64,000 nucleotides of DNA from Azospirillum ramasamyi (GTDB taxonomy: Bacteria > Pseudomonadota > Alphaproteobacteria > Azospirillales > Azospirillaceae), in contig NZ_CP029829.1 in the NCBI RefSeq assembly GCF_003233655.1, positions 2,592,501 through 2,656,500 of the forward strand, written 5' to 3'. The translations under genes were made by a program, and so were the position numbers. Each line of letters opens with the position of its first letter. The first letter of the stretch is position 1. The notes beneath the pieces were generated by a model that did not search any database, was not told the origin of the DNA, and worked only from the letters and a program-made list of their open reading frames with translations. Of the stretch, positions 22,554 through 35,239 are shown piece by piece.

Positions 22554-25500
22554 GTCGCCCCCTACGCGGGGGCGTGGATCGAAACAGGCCAGACAGGACG
22601 GCGCCGACGTCCGCTTGGCTGTCGCCCCCTACGCGGGGGCGTGGATCGAAACACCATTCCAGTTCGTCGCTTGCCTTGGCCGGACGGGTCGCCCCCTACG
22701 CGGGGGCGTGGATCGAAACCGATCCCGCAGAACCTCAACCCCGACACGGCGCGCGTCGCCCCCTACGCGGGGGCGTGGATCGAAACACCTTGGCGGCACA
22801 CTCGACATACGACGCGCCGCGGTCGCCCCCTACGCGGGGGCGTGGATCGAAACAGGAACTTCAGCGCGTGCATGACGTGGTCGATGGTCGCCCCCTACGC
22901 GGGGGCGTGGATCGAAACTCGACCATGGCAAGCTCCTTCGCCATGTCGAGAGGTCGCCCCCTACGCGGGGGCGTGGATCGAAACATTGCTGGTCTCCTTG
23001 GGGCAAAAGAAAAGCCCGCGTCGCCCCCTACGCGGGGGCGTGGATCGAAACAGGACGTGCTAGAGGCCGAAGGAGTGGAGTTCATCGTCGCCCCCTACGC
23101 GGGGGCGTGGATCGAAACACCATCACCGACGCCGGCCGCGCCGCCCTTGCCAGTCGCCCCCTACGCGGGGGCGTGGATCGAAACGACTTCAAGCTGAAGC
23201 CGGAGGCCGATTACCGCAAGTCGCCCCCTACGCGGGGGCGTGGATCGAAACTGGTTCACGTCGATCCGGTCGCCGTAGACCCGAGCGTCGCCCCCTACGC
23301 GGGGGCGTGGATCGAAACAAGCGCGATGGCGCTCCAGGCTGCGTCCATGTGGGTCGCCCCCTACGCGGGGGCGTGGATCGAAACGGACGATCACCCGGAA
23401 CACGCCGCCCGCCTGCAGCGTCGCCCCCTACGCGGGGGCGTGGATCGAAACGTTCCCGGATGGATGGACTGATGTCCCGTACAGGGGTCGCCCCCTACGC
23501 GGGGGCGTGGATCGAAACAGCTTGTTGTTGCCCATCATCAGGCGGTCGCGTTCGTCGCCCCCTACGCGGGGGCGTGGATCGAAACCCTTCATTCAAGTTT
23601 GTGTCGGTGACACTCCGCGGTCGCCCCCTACGCGGGGGCGTGGATCGAAACTCCGTCGCGCTCTTGGCTCCACGCTTGGCCTTCGGTCGCCCCCTACGCG
23701 GGGGCGTGGATCGAAACAGCGCATGACTGATCGAGGCTGCGAGCATGGTCTGTCGCCCCCTACGCGGGGGCGTGGATCGAAACGGCAGGGGGCGCGTCGG
23801 GGCGCTGGGGGGATCGGGGTCGCCCCCTACGCGGGGGCGTGGATCGAAACGGCCCTTGGTCAATCGAGACCGGGCATCGTCTGGTCGCCCCCTACGCGGG
23901 GGCGTGGATCGAAACATCGACGCCACCGTGTCGGCGACAGAGGCGACAGTCGCCCCCTACGCGGGGGCGTGGATCGAAACCCCGGCATAGTGCTGGCAGC
24001 GCGCCACCAGGATCGTCGCCCCCTACGCGGGGGCGTGGATCGAAACGCCTGCCACGCGACCACAGCGGCCTTGGTCAGCGGGTCGCCCCCTACGCGGGGG
24101 CGTGGATCGAAACCATGCAGCACCGGTGCAGGTGATGAAAGCCCACTGGTCGCCCCCTACGCGGGGGCGTGGATCGAAACCCTCGTTTAGCAGCGTCCGA
24201 TACAGGCGGAACCGGTCGCCCCCTACGCGGGGGCGTGGATCGAAACAGGTTGAACGAAATGGTGCCCGCCAACCCGGTCGTCGCCCCCTACGCGGGGGCG
24301 TGGATCGAAACATCCGGCACGTGAGACCGGAGCAATGACATCTGCGTCGCCCCCTACGCGGGGGCGTGGATCGAAACTCCATGAAGGTGGTGAAGCGGTG
24401 GGAAGCGTCGCGGTCGCCCCCTACGCGGGGGCGTGGATCGAAACCACTCTTCGACCGTCCAGCCGTCGTAGCCAACGGGTCGCCCCCTACGCGGGGGCGT
24501 GGATCGAAACATCGCATCGCGGACAATCTCCTGCTGCGCGTTGGTCGCCCCCTACGCGGGGGCGTGGATCGAAACTCCGGGTCGGTCCAGCAATGCGGGC
24601 GGTCGAAGGTCGCCCCCTACGCGGGGGCGTGGATCGAAACCTTTGCCGCGCTTGTCCCCGCCACCGCATTATATCGGTCGCCCCCTACGCGGGGGCGTGG
24701 ATCGAAACAGGACCTCAGCAACAGGGCTGTGCGAGGCGATTGTCGCCCCCTACGCGGGGGCGTGGATCGAAACTTGCCTTCAATGGAGAGCGTAAGGTGC
24801 CGCTGGAGTCGCCCCCTACGCGGGGGCGTGGATCGAAACAGCGCAACCGCATTATGGCAGGCCCCGCTCGCGCGTCGCCCCCTACGCGGGGGCGTGGATC
24901 GAAACCCATGAAAAAATACCAGAAATCTTGGAAGAATGGTCGCCCCCTACGCGGGGGCGTGGATCGAAACACCGCCGCCGAAGCCCGGTCATACATCGAC
25001 GTGGGTCGCCCCCTACGCGGGGGCGTGGATCGAAACCTTCGGGAAGCGGTTTGGTTCGGTTGGCGTGGGCGTCGCCCCCTACGCGGGGGCGTGGATCGAA
25101 ACGTTGCTGCCGGCCTGTCGGAAGGCGCCGCCCGGGTCGCCCCCTACGCGGGGGCGTGGATCGAAACTGAGCGATTGGGAGGGGCGCGGCAAGCTGCGCA
25201 TGTCGCCCCCTACGCGGGGGCGTGGATCGAAACATGCGCGGTCGTCCTGTCCAGATCGTCAAGACCACGTCGCCCCCTACGCGGGGGCGTGGATCGAAAC
25301 TACTGACTGAGATCGGAAGCGGAAGCCGTACTGGGGTCGCCCCCTACGCGGGGGCGTGGATCGAAACACGCCGCTGTCGATGACCAGGGAGCGCAAGGCG
25401 GTCGCCCCCTACGCGGGGGCGTGGATCGAAACCATGCAGGCCACCATTGCCAAGCTGGACAGCCTCCGTCGCCCCCTACGCGGGGGCGTGGATCGAAACC

Positions 25501-28500
25501 GCCATTCTTGCGTCAGCCATTGCAACCCGCGCGGTCGCCCCCTACGCGGGGGCGTGGATCGAAACCATGCAGGCCACCATTGCCAAGCTGGACAGCCTCC
25601 GTCGCCCCCTACGCGGGGGCGTGGATCGAAACGATATCAGCGCCCGGGCGACCACGGCCGAAATCGAGGTCGCCCCCTACGCGGGGGCGTGGATCGAAAC
25701 CCACTTGGCCCACCCCATGCAATTGTCGTCCGACCTGTCGCCCCCTACGCGGGGGCGTGGATCGAAACAGCCGGCGGGCCGCGGTCTCGACGGTCATGGC
25801 CGTCGCCCCCTACGCGGGGGCGTGGATCGAAACATGCCTCCACCGCCCGACCGGCTGCGTCCGAGTGGTCGCCCCCTACGCGGGGGCGTGGATCGAAACG
25901 TCGTGCAGCCGCTGGAGGCAACCGATGCCGACGAGTCGCCCCCTACGCGGGGGCGTGGATCGAAACAATGCAGCGATGGTGTTAACGCCGCCGCCCTGCA
26001 GTCGCCCCCTACGCGGGGGCGTGGATCGAAACACCGCCGTCTCGAAAGCAGACTGCTTGTTGTAGGCGTCGCCCCCTACGCGGGGGCGTGGATCGAAACT
26101 CGAACATCGAGCATCTGGACCTCGCCCACTACAAGTCGCCCCCTACGCGGGGGCGTGGATCGAAACAAGGCCTACGGCATCGGTGAGGTGCTGGCCGGCA
26201 CGTCGCCCCCTACGCGGGGGCGTGGATCGAAACCGGTGCCTGGGCGACTGGTGCCGGCACGACCACCGTCGCCCCCTACGCGGGGGCGTGGATCGAAACT
26301 GAGCGATTGGGAGGGGCGCGGCAAGCTGCGCATGTCGCCCCCTACGCGGGGGCGTGGATCGAAACTGGTTCCGCATCGCGTTGGCGATAGCCTCGGACGG
26401 TCGCCCCCTACGCGGGGGCGTGGATCGAAACCATGACCACCCGTGGAGTTTCGTCACACTGATCGTCGCCCCCTACGCGGGGGCGTGGATCGAAACGGCG
26501 TCGATGCGCTTGTGCCTCCAGCACCCTCCAGGTCGCCCCCTACGCGGGGGCGTGGATCGAAACGTTCGTCGCAGTCATGTCAGCCCCACGATTGGCGGGT
26601 CGCCCCCTACGCGGGGGCGTGGATCGAAACGCCAGATCGTAGTCGGACAGGCTCATTGGACGGCCGTCGCCCCCTACGCGGGGGCGTGGATCGAAACGTG
26701 ACCGGGTGAGTGCTCCACCATGCGCGGGTGAGAGTCGCCCCCTACGCGGGGGCGTGGATCGAAACTCCGTCGCGGTAAAGCTCCAACTCGTTGAAGGCGG
26801 TCGCCCCCTACGCGGGGGCGTGGATCGAAACACAGACGGGGGTTCGCAGGGTCATCAACCCGACTGTCGCCCCCTACGCGGGGGCGTGGATCGAAACAGC
26901 GCCTCAATGGAGCCGTTGAAGCCGATGGAGGGTCGCCCCCTACGCGGGGGCGTGGATCGAAACAGTCCCGGCGTGCTGCCTGCGGCTCGTCGGTACTGGT
27001 CGCCCCCTACGCGGGGGCGTGGATCGAAACAAGCTGTGATGGTCGCGCCCTACCGCCCAACCATGTCGCCCCCTACGCGGGGGCGTGGATCGAAACGGCG
27101 GCGGACCAGCCGGGGATGGACGATAGAGCCGTCGCCCCCTACGCGGGGGCGTGGATCGAAACTGCGCCGGAGCGGCACCCTGCTGACCGCTTGAGAGTCG
27201 CCCCCTACGCGGGGGCGTGGATCGAAACCTGGACGATGCCTGCGGCGGTTTGCGCGGCGGCGGTGTCGCCCCCTACGCGGGGGCGTGGATCGAAACGTCA
27301 GAGCAGGCTCGGACGGCGCCACGGCTGACCAGGGTGCGGGTCGCCCCCTACGCGGGGGCGTGGATCGAAACGTCAGCAGCATGAACGTCGGCAGCGGCGT
27401 GCCAGTCGCCCCCTACGCGGGGGCGTGGATCGAAACGGTGTATTGGCCGCTCCACCAGTTGTCATCCTCCCAGTCGCCCCCTACGCGGGGGCGTGGATCG
27501 AAACCCGCCCGCCTGATGGTGATGGCGGAGCGCATTGTGTCGCCCCCTACGCGGGGGCGTGGATCGAAACCGAACCATGGCCGCCAATTCGTTGAAGGCG
27601 GCGTCGTCGCCCCCTACGCGGGGGCGTGGATCGAAACGCCTCCAGCACATGCCGGCTCCCACCGTTGGGCGAGTCGCCCCCTACGCGGGGGCGTGGATCG
27701 AAACCGTCTGAAAAATAGCCCCACCCGCTGGAAACATTGGTCGCCCCCTACGCGGGGGCGTGGATCGAAACTCCATCATGCTGCCTCCCGCTGGACGGCT
27801 GCGGTCGGTCGCCCCCTACGCGGGGGCGTGGATCGAAACAGGTATTCGAGCATCTGAGCGCGGACCTTGCCCCAGTCGCCCCCTACGCGGGGGCGTGGAT
27901 CGAAACTCGAAGTGGACTTGGATGAACTGAAGCGCGGCGTCGCCCCCTACGCGGGGGCGTGGATCGAAACAAGACGGCTCTCGACTTCGCGATGGATGTG
28001 ATCAGTCGCCCCCTACGCGGGGGCGTGGATCGAAACTGCCGGTGGTATGCCGACGAAGCAGCGCTAGGCCGTCGCCCCCTACGCGGGGGCGTGGATCGAA
28101 ACCTGCGCGGCACCGGTACGGGCGCCTCTCCGAAGGGGTCGCCCCCTACGCGGGGGCGTGGATCGAAACAGCATCGTGAACGCCTTGGGGCGGGTGATGC
28201 CGTGTCGCCCCCTACGCGGGGGCGTGGATCGAAACCTTAGCGGTAGTCATCGAAGCTGTGTCCCGATTGGTCGCCCCCTACGCGGGGGCGTGGATCGAAA
28301 CCCACACGATCTCCAGATCAGGCCAGCCGGCGCGCGGTCGCCCCCTACGCGGGGGCGTGGATCGAAACAGCCATCCCCACTGCCGGCCGATGGCATAGGC
28401 GGTGTCGCCCCCTACGCGGGGGCGTGGATCGAAACCATGACAAGGAGGCCGGCACCCGCGGCAACTGCAGTCGCCCCCTACGCGGGGGCGTGGATCGAAA

Positions 28501-29297
28501 CGGGTCTTCGGCGGACTGGTCGAGGCGCATGACCGTCGCCCCCATGCGGGGGCGTGGCTCGAAACTCCAGCTTGTCGGCTAGGGCGAGTAATGCGGATTG
28601 TCGCCCTCCATGCGGGGGCGCGGATAGAAACCAGCGCTCGACGGCGCGTTCCAGCTGGGTGAGGGGTCACCCCCTGCGCGGGGGCGTGGATCGAAACTCC
28701 GTCAGAATGAAGGCGCTGACAAAGATGTTGAAGGTCGCCCCTCATGCGGGGGCGTGGATCGAAACACCGCCCCCCTTCGAGGCGGGCGACACCGATCTGA
28801 CGTCGCCCCCTGCGCGGGGGCGTGGATCGAAACGGCTCCAGCAGCGTATACAGCTCGCGGTAGTTGGTGTCGCCCCCCGCGCGGGGCGTGGATCGAAATA
28901 CCAAGAGCATGCACCGTTGCAAGGAGGAAGTCGCGTCGCCCCCCGCGCGGGGGCGTGGATCAAAACATGACCGACAAGGCCGCGCGCTATGCCGACAAGC
29001 GTCGCCCTCTACGCGGGGGCGTGGATCGAAACACCTACTCGGTCGTCGGCGGGGCCGATGCCGCTCGTCGCCCCCTACACGGGAGCGTGGATCGAAACGT
29101 TACCGGTATGGCGGCCTCGCGCGGCTATTGGGTGTCGCTACCCATGTGGGGGGTGTGGGTCGAAACTACGAAGGGTTGTGGACTTAGTCGGGGAAAGCGA
29201 ATTGTTCCCTACGCAAGGGCGTAATCAAACCATCCGGCGTCATAGCATTCGCCATCGCCGTGGTGGTCGCCACCTACGCGGGACGACTGCGTCAAAC
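22554..29297 (+). CRISPR. Type I-C CRISPR array, about 102 repeats
   Basis: The 32-bp repeat starts GTCGCCCCCTACGCGGGGG and ends GGATCGAAAC, matching the type I-C class, and can form a hairpin with CGCCCCC against GGGGGCG. By hand count there are 90 identical copies, from 22554 to 28501. Twelve degenerate copies follow at the same spacing to 29297. Spacers are about 33-36 bp. Two spacers each occur twice (25433 and 25566; 25168 and 26300). The apparent long open frames in all six frames here are by-products of the repeats. The cas operon directly upstream is complete, so the array is probably functional. Confidence 0.98.
28535..29297 (+). repeat. Degenerate trailer-end CRISPR repeats
   Basis: Twelve repeat-like units start near 28535, 28600, 28666, 28734, 28802, 28869, 28935, 29001, 29067, 29134, 29203 and 29266. 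Changes include CATGCGGG in place of TACGCGGG, shortened G runs, and AATCAAAC in place of GATCGAAAC in the second-last unit. Damage is heaviest at the far end, although spacing stays near 66 bp. These units are the oldest part of the array, and several would probably not be processed. Confidence 0.85.
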
Positions 29298-29334
29298 GTC
29301 TATGGGCGGCAGAGTCAATTCTCGGTGGTTGCGC

Positions 29335-29353
29335 GCCCCCGCAACCAACGACA
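29335..29353. repeat. Right attachment-site-like direct repeat (attR candidate)
   Basis: The segment GCCCCCGCAACCA followed by A and CGACA matches 1266-1284 at 18 of 19 positions, restoring the 3' end of tRNA-fMet without the rest of the tRNA. It lies 37 bases after the last CRISPR repeat remnant. A hairpin and a serine recombinase 3' end follow it in the same arrangement as at the left end. Confidence 0.68.
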
Positions 29354-29357
29354 CCAG

Positions 29358-29385
29358 ACGCCCCGGTTCGAAAGAGCCGGGGCGT
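29358..29385. terminator. GC-rich hairpin after the right att repeat
   Basis: ACGCCCCGG pairs with CCGGGGCGT across a GAAA-containing loop, with TTCG and later T-rich bases after it. It mirrors the position of the hairpin at 1288-1317 after tRNA-fMet but has a different sequence. It could end array transcription. Confidence 0.5.
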
Positions 29386-29560
29386 TCGTGCGTTTGAGGT
29401 TCATTTCGCCACACGCCTCAAGGATTGCCAGCAGGTCGCCATGAAGCTGCGCCTCCAGCCCGGCGCCTGGGGCAGGGGGACAGCACGACGCGGTCGACCA
29501 TGGACCGGATCATCTCCATTGCGGCCATTTCCCCGTTCTCTTGATCTCTGCAATGCGGCA
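29386..29560 (-). pseudogene. Second serine recombinase, 3' remnant
   Basis: On the minus strand the sequence encodes ENGEMAAMEMIRSMVDRVVLSP. After a one-base shift in the run of C near 29475 it continues GLEAQLHGDLLAILEACGEMN, the same C-terminal family signature found at 1321-1375. No N-terminal or catalytic part is present in the adjoining sequence. The fragment lies immediately outside the right att repeat, which fits an older element once integrated at the same tRNA. Confidence 0.6.
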
Positions 29561-29633
29561 GCCCGGCAAAAAGATCACCGTTGCCCAGCGGTGGACTCCG
29601 CCGTCGTGCCGATTTGCGCACCAAAGTCTCGCC

Positions 29634-30974
29634 TCATTCGCCCTTGGCGGGTTTCGCCGGTGGCTCAATGCCGGCCAAGATCAACGTGCGGTCCAGCAAT
29701 TGGTGGTAGATCGGCTTGCCGCCCAGCCATTGCGCGGCGAGGTTGGCAGAGAGGCAGGTGGCCAGCAGCGGCATGGCTACCTCAAAGGCGCCGGTCAGTT
29801 CCAGCGTCAGCACCACCCCCACCATGGGCGAGCGCACCGAGGCGGTGAACAACCCGCCCATTGCCGCAACGGCGAAGGTCGCCGGGATAATCCCGGCGTG
29901 GGGCGCAACCATGCCGGCGAGGCCGGCAAAGGCCAGCCCGACACACCCCGCCAACGACAGTATCGGCGCGAAGATGCCGCCCGGCACGCCCGTCGAGTAG
30001 CTCCCGATGGAGGTGCAGAACCGAACCGTCGCCAGGGCGAGCAGAACCAGCACGCCGGGCGGCTCGCGTACCAGCGCCGGGAGCACGGCCTCCCCGCCTG
30101 TCACCGTCGCGGGAAACAGGGACAACAGCGCCCCTACGACGAACCCGACCGCTGCCGGGTAAAGATAGGGCGCCTTTTTCTGTACGGCAGCCGCGAAAGC
30201 CAACGCCTTGAGGATGCCGGCGTTGAGCACGACGCCGAGTCCCCCCAGCAGGCACCCGAGCAGCACAAAGAGCGGCAGCATGGTCAGAGGCGTCTTGGGT
30301 GCCGGCAGTGAAAGATCGGGAGCCGTACCGCCGATCCATTGGGTCATGACGGTGGCCAACACAGCGGCGATGATGACAGCCATATATGTGTCAGACCGAT
30401 AGGGAAACTGCTGCCGGGTTTCCTCGATCACGAACAAGACGCCGGATACGGGGGCATTGAAGGCGCAGGCCAGTCCCGCCCCCGCCCCTGCTGCCAGCAA
30501 GCCGCTGCGCTTCGTTGCGTCCAGCTGGAACCGGGCAGCGAGTATCGCCGCGACCGAGGCGCCGATATGAATCGTCGGCCCTTCGCGCCCCAGCACTAGC
30601 CCTGAGCCGATCGCCGCGGCCCCGCCAATAAATTTGACCGGCAGAACCCGTTCCCCATGGACTTCGCGCAGGCCCTCCATCGCCCCTTCCACTTCCTGAA
30701 CGCCGCTGCCGCCGGCTTCGGGCGCGGCGCGGCGGACCAGCGCCATCACCCCCACAGTCACCGACATGGTGATCAGCGCGGTCAGCAGCACCAGCAGCGG
30801 CCCATCGACCAGCCCGTGCAGCTGTGCGGGCCAGTGCAGCAGGGCGTCGATGGCGAGGTGGAACAGGGACCCGATCGTGCCGGCAAGCACCCCCACCACC
30901 ATGGCGAGCACCAGATACCACCCTTGCCCCCGCTGTCCCGTTGATTTGGGGCCTGCTGGAACTGGATGGTGCAT
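29634..30974 (-). CDS. clcA: ClC-family chloride channel or H+/Cl- antiporter
   Basis: The 446-aa membrane protein has about ten hydrophobic segments and the three ClC selectivity motifs: GSGVQ near 89, GREGP near 129 (with the gating glutamate) and GGIFAP in the second half. The late tyrosine appears in IYHQLLDR. It moves chloride against protons across the inner membrane and can aid acid resistance. AGGGAGA precedes the start. It sits alone between the recombinase remnant and an IS3 relic, so it may be cargo of a former island. The transport mode is inferred from motifs. Confidence 0.88.
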   Translation of the reverse strand: MHHPVPAGPKSTGQRGQGWYLVLAMVVGVLAGTIGSLFHLAIDALLHWPAQLHGLVDGPLLVLLTALITMSVTVGVMALVRRAAPEAGGSGVQEVEGAMEGLREVHGERVLPVKFIGGAAAIGSGLVLGREGPTIHIGASVAAILAARFQLDATKRSGLLAAGAGAGLACAFNAPVSGVLFVIEETRQQFPYRSDTYMAVIIAAVLATVMTQWIGGTAPDLSLPAPKTPLTMLPLFVLLGCLLGGLGVVLNAGILKALAFAAAVQKKAPYLYPAAVGFVVGALLSLFPATVTGGEAVLPALVREPPGVLVLLALATVRFCTSIGSYSTGVPGGIFAPILSLAGCVGLAFAGLAGMVAPHAGIIPATFAVAAMGGLFTASVRSPMVGVVLTLELTGAFEVAMPLLATCLSANLAAQWLGGKPIYHQLLDRTLILAGIEPPAKPAKGE

Positions 30975-31116
30975 GGGCTCTCCCTTCGGGTCCGTAGCGG
31001 CGGTCGATTTCCAGGTTCAACGCGGAGGGCGATCAGTATGTGTCCGGCGACAAATTGGTCGGCATCCACTCCCCCAACCCAGGATATAAACGCCAAAGGC
31101 AAGGCAGACAGTGCCC

Positions 31117-31428
31117 ATGAGGAGGAGAACGGCACGGCGCCTCTTCACGGATGAGTTCAAGCAAGAAGCGTTGACGCTGTTGGCCAGCAGCGGCCGCTCC
31201 CTTGCACAGGTAGCCCGGGAATTGGCGGTGCAGCCATCAGTGCTGCGGAAATGGCAGCGCCCCCTGACCACTGGCGTCGATAAAGCATCGGAAATCGCCC
31301 TTCTGAAACGCGCGACGCCGCTCGTAGGGGGCCTGTTCGCCTACATCGAAGGGTATTGCAATCGCCGGCGACCGCACTCGGCTCCCGGCTACATCACCCC
31401 GGACCAGGCCAAGCTGCGAGTTGCTTAA
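31117..31428 (+). pseudogene. IS3-family transposase relic, internal deletion
   Basis: The N-terminal part (RRLFTDEFKQEALTLLASSG, LAQVARELAVQPSVLRKW) is an IS3 OrfA helix-turn-helix. It joins, in frame, a fragment of the OrfB C terminus (LFAYIEGYCNRRRPHSAPGY). The whole catalytic DDE core is missing. The junction lies around 31310. Inverted repeat ends could not be identified. The 103-aa product might still be translated but cannot transpose DNA. Confidence 0.75.
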
Positions 31429-31575
31429 CCTCGTCTCCATTCTGCCGGAGGAAGGCCATCTGTGCATTTCACCGATGGCGAGCGTGACATCCGGCCGCTC
31501 CGCTTGTCTAGAGTCCATCAGATGCGGAATGCGGCATCTGGCAGACCTTGAGCTTTTGGCTTTCCGTGCGGTTCA

Positions 31576-31641
31576 CGGTTCAAGCGCATCCGCTTGAACC
31601 GATCACACTCCAGGAACCGAAGGGTAAGATTCGGTTCCTGG
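31576..31641 (+). promoter_or_regulatory. Two tandem hairpins in the leader of the oxidoreductase gene
   Basis: A perfect 11-bp stem (31576-31586 with 31591-31601, loop CATC) is followed eight bases later by a perfect 12-bp stem (31610-31621 with 31630-31641). They end 8-9 bases before an AAGGAG ribosome binding site and the ATG at 31660. There is no T tract, so they are not ordinary terminators. They might be protein-binding palindromes or regulate translation. Confidence 0.5.
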
Positions 31642-31659
31642 TTCAAGACAAGGAGCGCG

Positions 31660-32565
31660 ATGCCGCCCATGCTCGATTGTCTGATCGTCGGTGGTGGTCC
31701 CGCCGGATTGACCGCCGCCATCTATCTTGCCCGCTATCGCCGGTCGGCCCTGGTGGTGGACGAGGCGAAGAGCCGTTGTGCCTGGATTCCGACCTCCCAC
31801 AACCTCGCCGGCTTCACGGGGGGCATCCGCGGCACCGATCTGCTCGCCCGCATCCGCGCCCAGGCCGAGACCTATGGCGGCCGCATAGAAACCGGTTCGG
31901 TGGCCGCGCTGGAGCGGGTGGAACGCGGCTTTCGCGCCAAGCTGGGAGACGGCAGGCAGGTGGACGCTGCCGCCGTTCTGCTGGCGACCGGCGTCATCGA
32001 CGGCCAGCCGCGGGTATCTCATCTTTACGAGGCGATGCAGCGCGGTCAAATCCGGGTCTGCCCGATCTGCGACGGTTACGAGGTCATCGATAAGCGGATC
32101 GCCGTCCTCGGCCATGGCGCGCAGGCGGTCGGCGAAGCGTGCTTCATCCGCACCTACAGCCCGACCGTGACCCTGCTGACGCTGGGCGAACCGATGGCTT
32201 TGACAATGGAAGAGCGCACCGAATTGGGAACCGCCGGCATCGCGGTGATCGAGGAACCGGTGACCGCAGTCGAGGCCGGCGCGGGCCAGAGCACCCGCCT
32301 GACCTTGGAAAGCGGTCAAATCCTTGATTTCGATACGCTCTACTCGGCGTTGGGCATCACCGCGCGCTCCGGTCTGGCCGAGCAGGTCGGGGCGGAGATG
32401 GACACTGACGGACGCCTGATCGTCGACCGGCACCAGCGCAGTTCGGTTCCCGGTCTTTATGCCGCCGGCGATGTCGTCTCCACCCTCAACCAGATCGCCG
32501 TCGCCATGGGGGAGGCGGCGATCGCTGCGACCGCAATCCACAACGATCTGCGGAACCCCGGCTGA
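31660..32565 (+). CDS. Thioredoxin-reductase-like FAD/NAD(P)H oxidoreductase
   Basis: The 301-aa flavoprotein has an N-terminal FAD dinucleotide fold (DCLIVGGGPAGLTAA) and a CPIC redox pair at residues 134-137 followed by DGYEV. It has a weaker NADPH site (IAVLGHGAQAVGEA, with G replaced in the usual GGGxSA) and the C-terminal FAD motif GLYAAGDVVSTLNQIAVAMGEA. Family members reduce thioredoxin or similar partners. The altered pyridine-nucleotide motif means the electron donor is uncertain. The start at 31660 is backed by AAGGAG. It converges on gyrB with a shared terminator between. Confidence 0.82.
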   Translation: MPPMLDCLIVGGGPAGLTAAIYLARYRRSALVVDEAKSRCAWIPTSHNLAGFTGGIRGTDLLARIRAQAETYGGRIETGSVAALERVERGFRAKLGDGRQVDAAAVLLATGVIDGQPRVSHLYEAMQRGQIRVCPICDGYEVIDKRIAVLGHGAQAVGEACFIRTYSPTVTLLTLGEPMALTMEERTELGTAGIAVIEEPVTAVEAGAGQSTRLTLESGQILDFDTLYSALGITARSGLAEQVGAEMDTDGRLIVDRHQRSSVPGLYAAGDVVSTLNQIAVAMGEAAIAATAIHNDLRNPG

Positions 32566-32603
32566 TCTGCAAATCCAGTTGATCTGCAAACGCATCTGCA
32601 AAG

Positions 32604-32638
32604 AAAAAGGGGCGGAGCCTTGCGGCGCCGCCCCTTTC
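32604..32638. terminator. Bidirectional terminator between oxidoreductase and gyrB
   Basis: AAAGGGGCGG pairs with CCGCCCCTTT, with A residues before and T residues after, so it works in both directions between two converging genes. Confidence 0.8.
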
Positions 32639-32659
32639 CGATGTGTCAGGTTACGTGGA

Positions 32660-35239
<2,580 letters not shown>

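Noticed and set aside
22554-29300. Long open frames on both strands rich in repeated [18 protein letters not shown] and AGAWIET segments
   Set aside because: They are translations of the 32-bp CRISPR repeat in different frames; the regular 66-bp spacing and non-coding spacers explain them.
29221-29300. A second, different CRISPR array at the far end
   Set aside because: The last two units still match the I-C repeat in part (CCTACGCGGG, CAAAC) and keep the 66-bp spacing, so they are decayed members of the same array.
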